Shown: in pieces, positions 6,165-8,232 of the stretch
Layout: the number at the start of each line of letters is the position of its first letter
Numbering within the stretch: position 1 is the first letter of the stretch
From: Spirochaetaceae bacterium
Lineage (GTDB): Bacteria; Spirochaetota; Spirochaetia; Treponematales; Breznakiellaceae
DNA length: 8,232 nucleotides
Assembly (NCBI GenBank): GCA_031280115.1
Contig: JAITHF010000084.1
Location: forward strand, 1-8,232
Direction of reading: 5' to 3'
The notes under the pieces: generated by a model
The model's input: only the letters and a program-made list of their open reading frames with translations
What the model was told of the DNA's origin: nothing
The model's database searches: none
Made by a program: the position numbers and the translations under genes

Positions 6165-7106
6165 TTTTGAAAAAGACGGCTGGCGCGGGTCTTGGGCGCA
6201 GTCTTTGCCCCTGCCGCTGAGAATGTCCAAGCCGTGATCCAGCGTGTCCATAAGGTATTCAAGATGCTCCCGCACCGCTTTCGGGCTTCCGGGCAGATTG
6301 ATAATCAAAGTCTTCCCTCTAATCCCCGCCACAGCCCGGCTGAGCATCGCCCGTTTGGTGATAGCCAGGCTGTACTGGCGCAGCCCTTCCGGTATGCCCG
6401 GAACCAGCCGTTCCACCACGTTCAGGGTTGCTTCAGGCATACAATCCCGCTGGGAAAAGCCGGTCCCGCCGGTGGTAAGAACAAGATCCGCCTTTACCTC
6501 ATCGCAGACTCGTTTCAGTTCCGCTTCCAGCGCGTCCTGCTCATCCGGCAGAACCTGATAATGCGCCACCGTATATCCCTTGATGCGGGCGATCTCCCTT
6601 ATAACCTGCCCGCTCTGATCCTCCCGTTCCCCTTTGGCGCCCTTATCGCTGGCAGTAATGATGCCTATCCGGTACGGCGCATAGAGTTCATCCCCCACTT
6701 TTATAATCCCCCCATGAATAACCGCGGCGAATACGCCCTCTCTGGGCATGATGCAGTCTCCCATACGCTTAAATATCTCGCAATGGTTATGGCATTCTTT
6801 GCCTATCTGGGTTATCTCCAGCGCCGCCTCACCGCAGCGCAAAATGGTTCCTATTGCCAGGCTGCTGAAATCAATGCCCTCAACCAAAAGATTTTCCCCA
6901 AAAGCGCCGTCCGCCGCCTCCGCCCCCCTTGACCGGAATTCCGCTGCCTTCTCATAGGACAAAAGGCTGACCTGCCGGTGCCAGCCTCCCGCGTGGGCGT
7001 CCCCTTTAAGCCCGTGGCTCGCAATAAGTTCCCCTTCCCCTACATTATGTTTCGCCCTTCCCTTTTCCGCGCTCATACATACTGCCCGTACCTTTCCCAC
7101 GTTCAT
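6156..7106 (-). CDS. MOSC-MogA fusion protein, molybdenum cofactor synthesis
   Basis: The 316-residue product fuses two molybdenum cofactor domains. Residues about 1-143 are a MOSC domain (GLKGDAHAGGWHRQVSLLS, FGENLLVEGIDF, and the Cys/His segment IGKECHNHCEIF with C105, C109 and C118), a fold tied to sulfur transfer or cofactor binding. Residues about 146-305 are a MogA/MoaB-type domain with TTGGTGFSQRD (211-221) and NLPGSPKA (270-277), the nucleotide and molybdopterin site motifs of MPT adenylyltransferase. It would form MPT-AMP, the intermediate before metal insertion by MoeA. AAGGAG lies two bases before ATG 7106; an in-frame GTG at 7100 would have more normal spacing (eight bases) and is an alternative start. 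Other cofactor genes are not in the window. The same fusion occurs in other anaerobes, and it implies molybdo- or tungsto-enzymes in this organism. Confidence 0.93.
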   Translation of the reverse strand: MNVGKVRAVCMSAEKGRAKHNVGEGELIASHGLKGDAHAGGWHRQVSLLSYEKAAEFRSRGAEAADGAFGENLLVEGIDFSSLAIGTILRCGEAALEITQIGKECHNHCEIFKRMGDCIMPREGVFAAVIHGGIIKVGDELYAPYRIGIITASDKGAKGEREDQSGQVIREIARIKGYTVAHYQVLPDEQDALEAELKRVCDEVKADLVLTTGGTGFSQRDCMPEATLNVVERLVPGIPEGLRQYSLAITKRAMLSRAVAGIRGKTLIINLPGSPKAVREHLEYLMDTLDHGLDILSGRGKDCAQDPRQPSFSKLV

Positions 7107-7120
7107 CTCTCCTTAGTTTT

Positions 7121-7126
7121 AGTATA
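7121..7126 (-). promoter_or_regulatory. Weak candidate -10 box for the MOSC-MogA gene
   Basis: TATACT (7126-7121, minus strand) lies 14 bases upstream of the ATG at 7106, close for a leadered transcript. No acceptable -35 box is seen. The MOSC-MogA gene may instead be read through from the upstream restriction genes on the same strand. Confidence 0.25.
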
Positions 7127-7156
7127 ACCGGTTTTTGGCGCCGTACTGCCCTGCTG

Positions 7157-7885
7157 TTATTTTTTCCCGGAATTATATTTTACCAATTCTTTCCAGAGTA
7201 TTTTCCCGTTATTATCACAAAACAATTCTATAAATTCTTTTGTAAATCTATTTATCATTTGAGAATACTTCTCCAAATATTCTTCGTTTTTTTCTTTTGC
7301 TTTATGTCCCAATGGTTCAATTATATCTGTATAAATATTTTCGTCTCCGCCAATAAATTCCCAAAACCTCTGACCGCAATATTTATAATATATCCCTTTA
7401 TCCGGGTTGTTATCTTTGCCATAGCAGCAGCCATTAACACAAATAATATCCATCTGAGAATTGCTTGTCCGCAATGTTTTTTGTGCAGATTTAAAATCAC
7501 TAATCATTTTTGCAGTCTGTGAACTATTGCCCCAATTCGGCCCGGATTTTATTGAAACTATACAACGCTTCCCGTTATTATCAAATTCTAAGTCTACGCC
7601 TTTTATTCCTGACTTCCAGCCGGAATAAACTTTTTCATTGATATAAATTGCCAAGCCTTCAAGCCAGTCGCCAAACATCGTTTCTTCACTTGACGAAATA
7701 TATGCGCTAATAATTTCTCTGATAATTTCTCCTGCGCTTTTACTTTTTGAAAGAAACAGATGCGGACTCATAGTATCGATTAGTACGCTCAATTTCATAC
7801 AAATAAGCAGATCGAATTGTTTCTTCAATAAAGAGTCATTATGTTTTACCGCATAGTCTTGAATCATACCAGGGTTATAATGCAT
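7157..7885 (-). CDS. Type II restriction endonuclease, EcoO109I/PmeII-like
   Basis: The 242-residue product resembles type II restriction enzymes of the EcoO109I/PmeII kind, recognised from the segments GVDLEF, SIKSGPNWGNSSQ, NGCCYGKDN, CGQRFWEFIGG and EPLGHKAKEKNEEYLEKY. It would cut double-stranded DNA; EcoO109I cuts RGGNCCY, but this enzyme's site cannot be read from sequence. The core looks like a PD-(D/E)xK fold with E76, D98 (GVD) and K113 (SIK); the usual acidic residue two before the Lys is Ser111. The start at 7885 is chosen because AAAGGAGA sits five bases upstream; an in-frame upstream ATG at 7942 would overlap the HNH gene. The HNH stop is 16 bases upstream, so the two are probably co-transcribed. 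The gene is AT-rich, unlike the MOSC-MogA and uvrC genes, suggesting acquisition. No methyltransferase is visible. Family call fairly sure, specificity unknown. Confidence 0.82.
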   Translation of the reverse strand: MHYNPGMIQDYAVKHNDSLLKKQFDLLICMKLSVLIDTMSPHLFLSKSKSAGEIIREIISAYISSSEETMFGDWLEGLAIYINEKVYSGWKSGIKGVDLEFDNNGKRCIVSIKSGPNWGNSSQTAKMISDFKSAQKTLRTSNSQMDIICVNGCCYGKDNNPDKGIYYKYCGQRFWEFIGGDENIYTDIIEPLGHKAKEKNEEYLEKYSQMINRFTKEFIELFCDNNGKILWKELVKYNSGKK

Positions 7886-7890
7886 AGTTA

Positions 7891-7898
7891 TCTCCTTT
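7891..7898 (-). promoter_or_regulatory. Ribosome binding site deciding the REase start
   Basis: AAAGGAGA on the minus strand ends five bases before ATG 7885, optimal spacing. It argues against the in-frame ATG at 7942, which lies inside the HNH coding region. Confidence 0.75.
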
Positions 7899-7901
7899 TC
7901 C

Positions 7902-8232
7902 TTATGATGAGAAGATATGGCTCCTATGCCATTCAAGCGCATTCACATGAGGGCGCAAGGAGTCATTTCCCGGCAAGATCATAATTTTATTAGATTCAAG
8001 ACTATTTCTACGAAAATTGAAATTGCCGACTTTTCCAAAATCATCAGGAATACGTTCAATTTTTGACGAAATAACTATCCGATAATTGTCGTAAAAAGAA
8101 AACCATCCAACGTCAAATGCCCAATGATGGAAATGGCAAAGCGCTATCCCAGTCCATATATCGTCTTTACCGTTTAAGCCACGAGGCACGATATGAGCGG
8201 CTTCAACTTCCCAGGATAAACTGTCAGGGGAA
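7902..8232 (-). CDS. HNH endonuclease domain protein, 5' end beyond the window
   Basis: Only the last 109 whole codons are visible; the frame stays open to the right edge, so the GTG at 8189 is not the true start. The visible part contains an HNH nuclease core: EVEAAHIVP, then about 20 residues later IALCHFHHWAFDVGWF. The His of AAH and the His pair of FHH are the expected metal-binding and catalytic residues. The tail ILPGNDSLRPHVNALEWHRSHIF resembles the C-terminal end of HNH nucleases that sit in restriction proteins. What lies N-terminal, possibly a modified-base or sequence reader domain, cannot be seen. It lies 16 bases upstream of the EcoO109I/PmeII-like gene on the same strand, suggesting a shared operon and defence role. 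It is AT-rich like its partner. The domain call is solid; the full architecture is unknown. Confidence 0.82.
   Translation of the reverse strand, partial: SPDSLSWEVEAAHIVPRGLNGKDDIWTGIALCHFHHWAFDVGWFSFYDNYRIVISSKIERIPDDFGKVGNFNFRRNSLESNKIMILPGNDSLRPHVNALEWHRSHIFSS

Noticed and set aside
6192..6932. 246-codon plus-strand open frame opposite the MOSC-MogA gene
   Set aside because: The minus-strand product has clear MOSC and MogA motifs; the antisense frame shows no domain.
7107..7156. Terminator between the REase and MOSC-MogA genes
   Set aside because: Only short, bulged pairings (CGG with CCG) are found and no T-run follows, so read-through cannot be excluded.

Overview
The window looks like a piece of a host-associated spirochaete chromosome, most likely a Treponema of intermediate GC such as the termite-gut species. 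This is an inference from gene style: a secreted LamG/FN3 protein paired with a TPR protein, a typical uvrC, and a MOSC-MogA fusion. No rRNA or other decisive marker is present.

Layout from left to right. (1) 1-433, minus strand: the 5' part of a NotI-family restriction endonuclease gene. A one-base deletion breaks the frame just before the catalytic Asp, and the gene runs off the left edge. (2) 434-1224: about 790 bases without a convincing intact gene. It holds a candidate promoter and an inverted repeat for the NotI-like gene, a small GC-rich patch, and a 21-bp minisatellite (about 698-1013) whose unit is centred on the palindrome TGTACA. On the minus strand the minisatellite reads as a decayed seven-residue repeat ORF. 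(3) 1225-4250, minus strand: two genes overlapping by ATGA, an exported LamG-like/FN3 protein followed by a TPR protein with three near-identical 28-residue repeats. (4) 4287-6164, plus strand: uvrC, divergent from the exported-protein gene with almost no intergenic space, so each promoter must lie inside the neighbour. (5) 6156-7106, minus strand: a MOSC-MogA fusion protein for molybdenum cofactor synthesis. Its stop codon overlaps the 3' end of uvrC tail to tail. (6) 7157-8232, minus strand: an HNH nuclease (5' end outside the window) followed 16 bases later by a type II restriction endonuclease of the EcoO109I/PmeII kind.

The three nuclease genes at the two edges are visibly AT-rich, while the genes between them are GC-rich. 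This fits a chromosomal core flanked by acquired defence genes. No DNA methyltransferase is visible, so any modification partner would have to lie outside the window. The most unusual items are the minisatellite, the frameshifted NotI-like gene, the HNH/REase pair, and the uncharacterised exported protein/TPR pair.
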